Part shown: piece after piece, positions 8,229-16,911 of the stretch
How the letters are laid out: every line of letters begins with the position of its first letter
How positions within the stretch are numbered: the first letter of the stretch is position 1
Assembly: GCA_027596945.1 (NCBI GenBank)
Contig: JADGJH010000100.1
Location: 1 to 30,928, forward strand
Direction of reading: 5' to 3'
Length of the DNA: 30,928 bases
Source of the DNA: Physocladia obscura
Taxonomy: Eukaryota > Chytridiomycota > Chytridiomycetes > Chytridiales > Chytriomycetaceae
The notes under the pieces: generated by a model
Seen by the model: the letters and a program-made list of their open reading frames with translations, nothing else
Told to the model about the DNA's origin: nothing
Databases searched by the model: none
Position numbers and translations under genes: made by a program

Positions 8229-9092
8229 TCATGCTTCAAACCGCGACGGAATCAATTGTAAAATCAAGTTGTTGATCAGCAGGACTTCATGCAATGGTCT
8301 TGAAACCTCAACAAGCTTGTCAACCGACAGACGATGCAGCCGCACCAACTTCTTGTGGATTTTTGGTGCTCGCGGCGACGTGGAATCAGAGGCTTCACGC
8401 TGGGATAGGTACTGCTCAAGCTCAACGTGGTGGTCAATGAGCGTCAAGATTTCGTGAGGAAGCGAGGATTTGGAAGTGTTTTGTTTGCCGGAGGTTCGGC
8501 GGCTGGGGGTTGCGGTGCATGGGACCAGGGAATTTGTGGAGATTCTACTAGTAGTGACCCGGGGTGTGATAACGATTGCGCTTTTAGCCAGAGGCGAATT
8601 ATAGTTTGCGACATTTGATCCGATTTGTTCCGAATCTTTTTCTTCTTCGTCACTATCACTGTCGCTATTTTCGGCGCCAATGCTAAATGCTGGAAAACTG
8701 ATAGCGCGGTGATGGAACTGACTCTTCACAGGCACTACAATGTCAGTGTGGCTTGGCTGTGTGTGCTGCTGGGTTTGCTTTGCGAGCATGTGTAGGCCGT
8801 TTGCATATGAGCTTGATCTACCGTAGTGTCGTTGGATGGGCAGAGCATGCGGCATTGGCTGGTGTTCTTGTTGCGTTTGCTGCTGTTGTTGCTTTAGGTA
8901 GTACTCTTGTTTTACAACTGCTGGTGTTGATGCTGACACTGTCGCTGTTGCACTCCTGTCAGTAAATAAAGACTTAAAGGATGCCTTGATCTTTGATGCC
9001 GAAAGTTTTTTTGTGAGATTGGCAGACTGGTGCTGTGTAGATTCCGCCTCACTGGTGATTGCGTAGTGATGCTGCAGCGTCAATCCAGGCAT
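8229..9092 (-). CDS. Hypothetical disordered protein with an acidic patch and a helical C-terminus (287 aa)
   Basis: A single exon runs from ATG 9092 to a stop at 8229. No family recognised. The N-terminal third has a basic KIKASFKSLFTDR helix (about 33-46) and a Gln/His-rich tract (about 67-115). A DSDSDEEEKDSE acidic cluster lies near residue 145-155, and Ser/Thr-rich sequence with SRRTSGK near 200. The last 80 residues look folded: SLPHEILTLIDHHVELEQYL, then KIHKKLVRLHRLSVDKLVEV and a hydrophobic LLINNLILQLIP. The acidic cluster flanked by serines looks like CK2 sites. No membrane segments. The intergenic gap to the next gene is short (172 bp), so its terminator and the neighbour's promoter must be compact. 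Confidence 0.6.
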   Translation of the reverse strand: MPGLTLQHHYAITSEAESTQHQSANLTKKLSASKIKASFKSLFTDRSATATVSASTPAVVKQEYYLKQQQQQTQQEHQPMPHALPIQRHYGRSSSYANGLHMLAKQTQQHTQPSHTDIVVPVKSQFHHRAISFPAFSIGAENSDSDSDEEEKDSEQIGSNVANYNSPLAKSAIVITPRVTTSRISTNSLVPCTATPSRRTSGKQNTSKSSLPHEILTLIDHHVELEQYLSQREASDSTSPRAPKIHKKLVRLHRLSVDKLVEVSRPLHEVLLINNLILQLIPSRFEA

Positions 9093-9963
9093 GCTTTTTT
9101 GGGCAATTTTTTTTCTGTTTGGAGGTCTTTGTGTTGGTGTGTGACGTAATAATTTGGTGATGGTGAAATTCTGGCGCGTTTCGAATCTTGTTTGAACACG
9201 TCATTTAAAACGATAAAAGCTCAACAACTGAAGAAATACGACGCTTGCTCAACTGTTACCAATTTAATAATTCTTTTCTTTCTTGTTATCTTGGCTACAT
9301 ATTCTCTCGTTCAATCAACAACTCCCTTGATGGTTTCAAATTAACCCTAGTTTTCGCAAAAATTTGCACACCTCAGACACTTGACGAAATCATTACAAAT
9401 CTTTTTTTCTTCCGATTTTTGAAAAGTAAGAATAAAAATCAGAAAAAATAAATAAAGCATCATGAGCTGCGTATCATAAAGCATAAATTTATTGTGTGAA
9501 TAACGAAACAAGCAGAGCTGGAAGAAGATTAGGGCAAGAACACAGGAGAGCAAAACAAACGAAAAAACAAAAGGAAACAACAACAGCTATATTATTTACT
9601 GATTTTTTTTTTTTCCGTTCGTTTTTCTGTACTAGTTTTACGGGGGAAATGGAGTGGATAAAAAAACAACAAAAAGGTCAAACAGAAAAAAATACAAAAA
9701 ACATATTTCTCTCAAAAAGTTTCGCAAAAGACATATGGAGTCAAATTGGTTAGAATATTATTTATATGAAGCTGCTGTTCGAGCGGTCGGCTGTCTGAGG
9801 TTTTCTCGTACGATAGTCGATCTAATGAAAGCAAATATTTTTGGTAAGTCGGATAAATGAATATAAAATGCATCGAATTTCACTCAATGCTGTCATTTAA
9901 TTAGTTATTCGAGAGTCGCTATGTTCACTCTTTATTGGTAGTTGGTTAATTTTCACTGCGCTC
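9093..9963. other. Intergenic region, no gene seen
   Basis: Very A-rich on the plus strand in the middle (about 9420-9740), with several short Lys/Asn-rich open frames that look like composition artefacts. It includes the promoter of the 8.2-9.1 kb gene and the 3' end of the 10-11.1 kb gene. No tRNA, repeat or motif that I can support. Confidence 0.5.
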
Positions 9964-11118
9964 TCAGTTTTGCTCGAATGACTTACATAGAAAATGATAA
10001 AAGTCGTCTTCTTCAGAAAATACCCCTCCTCCCACTCCTCTGTTTTGGTCAAGGCAAACAACATTTACATCAACATCGAGAAGGGCACCTGCACCTTCGA
10101 GGCGCTCCAGGTTTCGTTGGGCACTCAGAAACATGGAGGCAGCTGCAGTAGCGGCGGAAGTTATCGCGAAGGGATGTGTGTATGGAATCTCGTTTGATGT
10201 GTCGAGGGTAAGGCTAAGGTCAAGATTTGCCGAAAGACGCGGCGATAGGAGCGGCGGCAGGTAGGTGTCGGCATCATTATCGGAGTCACCGTCGTAGTGG
10301 TCCAAAACGGCAAGAACTGCGGCTGAATTGATTGGAGACGGAGGACTAGGGGGGATGTCGGCAGGAGTGAAAGTGTTTGTGCTGTTTGACGGGGACGACC
10401 CCTCGACATCAAAGACGCCGCTGTCCCGGTGCTGCTTGGAGTCGAAGCAGGTAAGGGTGTTGTCGGAGTATGGAACATCGGGCAGACTCAAAATAGGAAT
10501 CGCGACGTAGGTGGAGGCAGAGGTGGAGGAGCTTTTCTGCTCTTGTTTTTGGCCATCTTGGAGCCCACCTTGGCATTGGTCATGTTCTTGCAACACTGGT
10601 TGTTTTGCATGTTCTTGCGGTTGTTCTTGTTCAGGCAACACTGGTTCCAATAATTGGTCAGCCAGCAGGACACATGGTTGGCCACTTTGTGTACGCTCGG
10701 ACACGGGAGTGAGGTGTTTGGCCACGGGGTCGGGGTCCTGGTGGTCATGGTCCAGGATTGCAGCCGCCGACACTACCACGGACAGCGACGTGCGACGCGT
10801 GGTCGGTTCGGGCCGCACATACGCCACTCCCGGGTGCTTGTCGACTACCACCGCCAGCAGCCCTCCCACGTTGCCGTTCCGTCCATTGCCATTTCCACTG
10901 GATGTAGATGAACATGCATTCTGCGCTTTCGTCAACCATGCCGCCCGCAAATCCGTAAATGCAGTACTACGCTTCGGAATCAGCTTCTTCTCGCAGCTAC
11001 CGCTGCCAAGTGCCTTGTTCTTGTCCGAGTCGGCGCTTTCTCGCAAATTGCCGGATGACAGCCGCTTAATCCGTTGCGCAATGATTCCAGTTGGAACTTC
11101 CACCGATACTACTGTCAT
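9964..11118 (-). CDS. Hypothetical disordered protein (384 aa)
   Basis: A single exon from ATG 11118 to a stop at 9964. No family recognised. The N-terminus (about 1-70) is basic and could fold, with RIKRLSSGNLRES and FTDLRAAWLTKAQNA. The middle is Gln/Glu/Pro-rich (about 150-195). After a YSDNTLTCFDSKQHRDSGVF block come PPSPPSP and a run of Asp/Ser/Leu-rich sequence. The C-terminal end (about 310-384) has an Ala-rich helix, SAQRNLERLEG, and an acidic/aromatic tail EEDDFYHFLCKSF. The GC content is higher than in its neighbours. It is transcribed divergently from the RPL9 gene, with 822 bp between the two starts. Function unknown; a regulatory protein is only a guess from disorder and phosphosite-like sequence. 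Confidence 0.65.
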   Translation of the reverse strand: MTVVSVEVPTGIIAQRIKRLSSGNLRESADSDKNKALGSGSCEKKLIPKRSTAFTDLRAAWLTKAQNACSSTSSGNGNGRNGNVGGLLAVVVDKHPGVAYVRPEPTTRRTSLSVVVSAAAILDHDHQDPDPVAKHLTPVSERTQSGQPCVLLADQLLEPVLPEQEQPQEHAKQPVLQEHDQCQGGLQDGQKQEQKSSSTSASTYVAIPILSLPDVPYSDNTLTCFDSKQHRDSGVFDVEGSSPSNSTNTFTPADIPPSPPSPINSAAVLAVLDHYDGDSDNDADTYLPPLLSPRLSANLDLSLTLDTSNEIPYTHPFAITSAATAAASMFLSAQRNLERLEGAGALLDVDVNVVCLDQNRGVGGGVFSEEDDFYHFLCKSFEQN

Positions 11119-11940
11119 TGACTTGTATTACTTGCTCGTTATGCTATGCTATGCGAATACTACTGTGATGCGTTGAATGTATCGTTTGGCGTGCAAAACG
11201 AGACAAAATCAATTAATCTCTAATCTCCTTTTTTTTCCGTTTCGGCGTTGCATCAACATGAGCCGAAATAATCTGAAAAAATCTCTTTCGAATGGTGACG
11301 CTATCTTTCCACTTTCACCAACTCTTTTGATTTCTATTCACTAGTATTACCTTCTTACTGTATTCGTTTTATCGCCAAAACCTGGTCATTTCGCCATCCA
11401 TCTTTCTTTTCTTTTTTGGTATTTTTAGTGCGGATCGCTAAACCGAACAATGATAGAAACTGGAAGATATATTAATGAGAAGATGAAAGTAATCTGAAGA
11501 TTGCCGAGTTTGACAGAAAATTTTTTCTTACTTCCAGCTTTTCACGAAGTCCAAAAAAAAATGTAAATTCGCGACCCCATCCTTCCACTTTCCATCCCCG
11601 CTACGTATAGCTTCGCTATCCATCCATAAGTCGACGTAGTAACATCGCAAATTCAAAATCGTACGATGCTAGTTGAGTCGCCCTACATGACTCAGTGAAG
11701 GAGATCATGAAACAGATGTACATGCGAAAGTTGAAATATATGGAAGAAATCGCTTGACCTACTGTGGGAATTAAAAAGTAATTGAAGGCAAAGAATAAAT
11801 CGACGCAAAATTGGCGGTCTTGGTTTCTGCAACTCAAGATCCTCATTCACAATTGACAGTTTTGCAAAAAATTTCGAAATCCACCCAATGAATCATCTTG
11901 CGCCAATATATTCACATTGTTTCTCAACACAGCAACCGGA
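11119..11940. promoter_or_regulatory. Divergent intergenic/promoter region upstream of RPL9
   Basis: This separates the start of the minus-strand 384-aa gene from the start of RPL9. A 7-bp inverted pair (TTTCGGC 11240-11246, GCCGAAA 11262-11268) is the clearest symmetric element. No TATA box close to RPL9 and no recognisable fungal ribosomal-protein box was found. A 76-codon minus-strand frame at 11616-11846 has no supporting signal. Confidence 0.4.
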
Positions 11941-12569
11941 ATGAAGTCTATTGTTTCCGAAAAGGACATCGTTGTCCCAGAAAACGGTAATTAAAATAAT
12001 CTTTAGAAAAAAGTCTTAATCATTCATTACATTATATTTCCTTAGTTGACGTTGATATTAAGGCGCGCGTCGTAGTGGTAAAAGGCCCACGTGGCACTAT
12101 CAAAAAAGCCTTCAACCACATTGACTTTGAATGCCGCAAAGTTGGGCCTAAAAAATACAATATTCGTGTGTGGCAAGCCGGCCGCAAACATGCAGCCTGC
12201 ATCCGCACTGTCTGCTCGCGTATCGAAAACATGATTACGGGCGTCACGAAAGGTTACGAGTACAAGATGCGGTTCGTTTACGCACACTTTCCCATCAACG
12301 TGAACATTTCTGACGACGCCAAGAACGTTGAGATCCGCAACTTCGTAGGACAGAAGGTTGTCATGCGTGTAGCGATGCTTGACGGTGTGACTGTTACCCA
12401 TTCGGCGAACCAGAAGGACGAGATTACAATTATTGGAAATGATATCGATAATGTTAGTCAGAGTGCTGCACAGATTCAGCAGTCAACCCGTGTTAGAAAC
12501 AAGGATATCCGCAAGTTTTTGGATGGTATTTACGTTTCGGAGAAGGGGCACATTGTCAAGGAAAATTAA
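11941..12569 (+). CDS. RPL9: 60S ribosomal protein L9 (uL6)
   Basis: Two exons, 11941-11986 and 12046-12569, are joined by a 59-nt intron (GTAATT...CCTTAG) after the first base of codon 16, giving 189 aa, the usual eukaryotic size. The protein starts MKSIVSEKDIVVPEN, and the rest carries the family's hallmark blocks: VKGPRGTIKKAFNHIDFE, AGRKHAACIRTVCSRIENMI, TGVTKGYEYKMRFVYAHFPI and RVRNKDIRKFLDGIYVSEKG. uL6 is a structural protein of the large ribosomal subunit near the sarcin-ricin loop and stalk base. The first exon encodes only the N-terminal 15 residues, a common arrangement in intron-bearing ribosomal protein genes. Codon use is CpG-rich compared with the patches on either side of 3.6 and 13 kb. 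Identification is firm; the exact start is supported by the conserved N-terminal pattern. Confidence 0.97.
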
Positions 12570-12579
12570 AGCGATGCTA

Positions 12580-12599
12580 AATAAAATTTATAAAATAAA
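12580..12599 (+). terminator. RPL9 poly(A) signals
   Basis: Two AATAAA hexamers, at 12580-12585 and 12594-12599, lie 11 and 25 nt past the RPL9 stop, followed by GT-rich sequence. This is the standard layout of a cleavage/polyadenylation site. Confidence 0.7.
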
Positions 12600-12835
12600 A
12601 TTTTGTGCGTGTGGGATTTACTGTGGTCAATTGTGTGAATCAGCGTGTGTGTCTGTTTTCTTTCGTTTTTGTGTTTGAATATATCAACAATAGCACGAAC
12701 CAGATAATATGTGTAATTCTGTGTATTGTGTGAGTTTTGCACAAAACTGGGTTTTCGGTCGTGAGAATCAAAGACCAGATTGAAGACCAAGATGACATTG
12801 ATCATACTTAATCATCTTATTTCACTTTTTTTTTA

Positions 12836-12909
12836 GAAAAACAGTCACAATCAAATTAACTTGAGGCACCACTATCGCATCAAATCAACCAGATTTGTGA
12901 CTGTTTTTC
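12836..12909. repeat. 15-bp perfect inverted repeat with a 44-nt loop
   Basis: GAAAAACAGTCACAA at 12836-12850 is repeated exactly in inverse orientation as TTGTGACTGTTTTTC at 12895-12909. The arms contain CAGTCACA, identical to the Homol-D box of fission-yeast ribosomal protein promoters. It sits at the edge of a CpG-poor patch with a broken ORF, so a transposon-end or hairpin origin is as likely as a regulatory one. Confidence 0.7.
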
Positions 12910-13184
12910 AAGCGTTGCTGCAAAAGAATAGTCCATAAATTCCTCCAAGATGGAATTGACATTGTAACATAGTTAATTCATCCAGAAATTCTAAATTCTC
13001 CAAAAGCCATGGGATCAGTCACAATTCTTTGCAAAATTTAATAAAATTATTTTTAGATAAACAAGCTGAATGTATTAAATGAGATGTAAAACTAAATTGT
13101 TTCAATTTCAAACTCTTATCTAGTATTAAATTAGTTGACTCAAGCTGATACAGCTACCAACAGCCCTACTATTACTCTTCTACT

Positions 13185-13717
13185 ACTTACCAGAACTTTA
13201 TGCCTGTTTCCATTCACCTATTAGCTTGTTCTTTTTTGTTACTTTGAAAGAATGATTGTGACTTCTTTTGGATGGCTCTATTTGACCAAGTCCCTTGGGT
13301 AAAGATTAAATACTGGCTTGAACAGTCATGAAGTCCCAGTTTCTCCAACTTTGATGAACAGTTCAAAATCCTCTGTAGTCAGATGGTCATGCTCTTTCTG
13401 GCCCCAAGTAACTCCAGGTTTGTCAACAGTGACCTTGATTTCTCTTGCAATTTGTTGGTGAATTATATTGTGCAAACATTCTCCATAGAGTTTGAGTTAA
13501 TGTGGATGGCAAAATTGTTTGGGTAGAAAACTCATGAACAGAGACTGTAAGACTATTGGAAAACAATGTTTTTTCTGTCGAATGCAGGATTGGCTCTTGC
13601 TCAATTGGCATATGACGGTTGCAAATTGATTGCATTATTATTACATCCACAGAATTAGTCTTATACTCTGGAAGATTTTGGGGATCATCCTGAGAATCCT
13701 TTTTTGCATAGCACCCA
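13185..13717 (-). pseudogene. Broken ORF of an unknown, probably mobile-element, protein
   Basis: Reading the minus strand from about 13717, an open frame runs to near 13431. The coding pattern then continues in another frame (KVTVDKPGVTWGQKEHDHL, then TTEDFELFIKVGETGTS) to a TGA around 13328-13336, reads on in the same frame (LFKPVFNLYPRDLV), and shifts again near 13275 into IQKKSQSFFQSNKKEQANR before decaying. So about 170-190 residues of once-coding sequence are broken by at least two frameshifts and one or more TGAs. The CpG count is very low (about 4 in 900 bp), as in the element at the left edge. I do not recognise the family. Its state and composition suggest a remnant of a methylated mobile element rather than a host gene. 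Confidence 0.5.
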
Positions 13718-13901
13718 TAATATCAAATTTTTTATTTTTCCATCATCACCAACCAAGCACATAAAATAAAGAACAAAATGGAAAACGACAGTGGAAACAT
13801 AAAAAAAATACCAAACTGATCAAAAGAATCATTGACTGAGAATGAACGCCAACTTTTTTTTATCTTCTTTTTTTGCTTTTGCTGTTTATGTTGTAGGGAA
13901 T

Positions 13902-15924
13902 CTAAAAGTTTCGCCCTGGACTCATACCATATGACTCTCCTGTCGCATAAAGTGGTTGCGAAAGCGGCGTATATTCATCATCATCTTTATCCAATTTTGC
14001 CGACAACCGCGTCGACTTTTGATTAAGGATTGCAATTCTGGCAGTTTGTTTCGTTGTAGAAATCACTTTTGCTGGAATGGTAATCGAATGAAATGTGTTC
14101 TGAATACTTGGTTGCTGCTGCTGTTGCTGATAGTGATGATGTTTTGGAGATTCTGAAGCAACTGCTGTTATTGTTGTCGCTGTTGCTGTTGTGGTGGGAC
14201 CAAGCGCCACGATGCTATTGCTGTTGTTTCTGTTGATTGGACGCAGTTCCTGTGGAACCAACGCTTTCGGAGAGGACTCTGAGATTGGAATAGCAGTCAT
14301 GCTGCCACCTTTTTTAAGCGGCCGAACATCCATGAGTGGTGAATTTGGCCGTGATATTCTGTTTACGTATTCAGCTTCCTTCTCGGATAATTCTGATACT
14401 CGTTCATTAACAATGAGTGTTGATTTCTTGGGGGTCACGACAGCTGCAACCGGCGACAATAACGACGACGGCAATGACGGTTTGGATATGGTATTTTCAA
14501 GTTGAAGACTAATTTTGGAGGTTGTTCGGGTGAAAGTTGGTTTGGCAACAGGATCTCGACTCAAAGGCACAGCCGTAGCTAAAATTGGGGTGGTAGTAGA
14601 AGTAGTTGGCAACGGACTCTCAACACTGATCTCGGAACTTTTACGACGTTCAGATCTAAATTCATCATCGATTCGTCTTGCTTCGTCAGCAATAGCATGC
14701 CCAACTTTAAGAGCCAAAATACTTGCTCGCCGCTTCATTTGAGTTTCGGCTTCAAGGTCTAATGCACTTGGTGTCTTCTTCAATACACCCGTTGAAGTTC
14801 TGAAAACTGGCCCAGAATCATGAGGCGTGCCCGACTTCACGAGAACTGAATGATTCATGCCTCCTCGGCTATCCCAGTATTCTACTCCACCCATCACGCA
14901 TTTGGCGGCGAACTCAACCTTCAGAATTGATTCCGAGCTTGATGTTGCAAGCATTAAAACAGGTTGATCGGAAGGGTAGCAATCAATATCCACAAAAAAC
15001 CGGTCTACCGCGTTGGCGTAAAGCCCAGAATCGTATTGTGCGAGATTCGAAACAGTGTGGGTTTTCCATGAGTTCGTAGTATACAAGACCGTGATAACTT
15101 TTTCGAAATGCAAATTCTGAACCAGAAACGCAAGTCTCAGTTTCACGCAAGGAGAATATGCTGATTGCGAAGGAATGATTTTTGCCGATTCGAAGGAAAT
15201 CGGAACCGTTGGTGTGAAAGGAATAGGCGCTAAGGGTGAGTGTGAGGTGGATGAGATAATCGACGATTCATTAACAGGTGGTGCGAATGGCTTAAAAGAA
15301 AGGGAATCAGACTGATCAGAATCCGCGCCCGTGTCAGTAAAATTATTGAATGATGGCGACGTAAGAATTGATTTTGCGAAAAGTGGCTCACGCGATACCG
15401 CCTCTGGCGATTCTTCATCATTGAATAAACATAGTGATTCTGATGAAAACGAAATACGCTTGAGCTGGTAATTCGTTTGCATGATCATTTGTTTTTTGGT
15501 TTTGAATTGTGATTTTCAGAAAATTAATAATATGTCTTGATCGGAAGGCCAAGTGACTCACGCTGATGCTTGAGCTGTCGCTGACAGAAGCTGATGAAGT
15601 AGAACGCAGCAGGGACGATGACCGTAGAATTGGCCGTGGGGATTTTGAGCCAGGTTCGCCGTATGAAAAGCTGCGGTTGAGTGAGCGGCCGGTAGAGTTT
15701 ATTGTCTCTCCATTTGTGTTGGAGCTGGCATTGGTTTTGGTGGCCAGTTTCACAGTTGCCGTGTCCGATCCGTCCGATCGATCTGATCCAGCGCTTGTAC
15801 TTGAGTCTGAATTATCGGACCCGATGCTTGCCACACTGCCGATACGCTGCCGATGTGTGATTGTCAATGTGGGAGACATCAAAACTTGCTGATGATAAGA
15901 TTTTTTTTTTTTTTTCCCCAACAT
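13902..15924 (-). CDS. Glycogen-targeting regulatory subunit of protein phosphatase 1 (Gac1/PPP1R3-like, CBM21)
   Basis: Two exons (15562-15924 and 13902-15464) are joined across a 97-nt intron (GTGAGT...TTACCAG), giving about 641 aa. Exon 1 is Ser-rich. Exon 2 opens directly with LKRISFSSE, whose KRISF (about 123-127) fits the RVxF docking motif for the PP1 catalytic subunit. A CBM21 domain follows at about 228-330: VKLRLAFLVQNLHFEKVITV, YTTNSWKTH, and the signature VEYWDSRGGMNHSV. The rest is disordered with a short His/Gln tract near the end. Known members bind glycogen through CBM21 and bring PP1 to glycogen synthase. The start at 15924 has A at -3 but encodes a Lys run from a poly-A tract; the next ATG at 15879 (MSPTLTITHRQ) is a fair alternative. 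A Gac1-type role is inferred from the RVxF plus CBM21 pairing. Confidence 0.85.
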
Positions 15925-16911
15925 AATCGATTCTTTGAATTCTTTTGCGATACGGTGATTTTAAAAACAGGGTTTGCAGGAAGAACTTCCAAATTTGGTT
16001 TCGCCAGTTTCTTTTCCTGCTCAATAATTATATCACTTGGAACTCTGTTGGGATTTCGCCTCCTCTTATGTGTTCAAGGAAATTTGGCCTTATCGGGCAA
16101 AAAAGAGTGGCTTTGGATGATGCTTGTTTCATCGGTCTTATCTTTATCGGCGGATACAAATCCGCCGATATGCATTCCTCCTATCGGGGATAACTTTTCC
16201 ATTGTCTTTTTCACAGTTCATAGAAATACAGTGTGAAATCTCCCACCATCAAAACACAGGCTTCACTTTCGAATTTTCGAAACACACTTTTTCAAACCAG
16301 TGAGAAAACCAGAACACGCGGTTCAAACGAGATTAAAACAGCTAAGTCAGACAAAATAACTGAATTCAAACATGTGTATCCTTGTTCTTTATTTTATAGA
16401 TTTTATAAAAGATCGAGAAAAAGCGAAAAAAATAAAATCAGGTCCACAAATGGGATGAAAGCCGTAGAACTTACTGCGAACTCTCAAAATCCTGTGTTTT
16501 GATTGTTTTTCTCCCCAAAACTTAGGATTTCAGTGGCGTATGGCGAAAAAATTATTTGTGTCACATTTCGTTTCGAAATATGCCAAAAAAATTCTGTAAC
16601 TTATTTTCGGCGATGGTGATAAATGAACTTTATGATAATAAGAAAGAAATATTTGCTTCTTGTTTTTTTGCTATCAATACTAAACTAAATAAACATATAT
16701 TGGGATATTAGTATCGAGCTGAAATTGCTTGACCCATCTCTTCACCATTTTGTCACCATTTTGTCTTTGCGGAATTTGTCTGTTTCAAACCATTTAATTA
16801 GTAAAACAGAATTTGTCCTTATCGCCTCGCCAAAAACATGACAAATAATTGAAATTGCAACAAACTTTTCAAATACACAAAATACGTCAGAAAAACAACG
16901 GCATAGTAATC
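15925..16911. promoter_or_regulatory. Divergent promoter region between the PP1-targeting gene and the PDR transporter
   Basis: No gene is supported over these 987 bp; the short frames inside lack family signals or start codons. The region contains the TATCGG-type sites described separately, a poly-T tract beside the 15924 start, and an AT-rich half toward the transporter. Both flanking genes are transcribed away from it. Confidence 0.5.
16092..16188. promoter_or_regulatory. Cluster of TATCGG sites with a perfect 11-bp palindrome (candidate transcription factor sites)
   Basis: TATCGGCGGAT (16145-16155) and its exact inverse ATCCGCCGATA (16160-16170) are separated by ACAA. Two more TATCGGG copies lie at 16092-16098 and 16182-16188. 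The palindrome contains CGGCGG-N8-CCGCCG, that is, inverted CGG triplets, the kind of site bound by dimers of Zn2Cys6 fungal regulators; it is not the canonical PDRE (TCCGYGGA). It lies about 220-270 bp from the PP1-targeting gene start and about 740 bp from the transporter start. Confidence 0.5.

Noticed and set aside
8444..8680. 78-codon minus-strand frame inside the 8.2-9.1 kb gene
   Set aside because: Same strand, other frame of a longer gene; no independent support.
10511..11176. 221-codon plus-strand frame opposite the 384-aa gene
   Set aside because: High GC keeps the antisense strand open; its composition (Cys/Trp/Ser-rich) is unlike a real protein, and the opposite frame has the better start and codon pattern.
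11616..11846. 76-codon minus-strand frame upstream of RPL9
   Set aside because: No conserved motif, no splice partners with coding pattern on either side, and position in a promoter region; treated as chance.
15853..16236. Plus-strand frames in the PP1/PDR intergenic region
   Set aside because: They overlap exon 1 of the CBM21 gene on the other strand or a poly-T tract and show no family signal.
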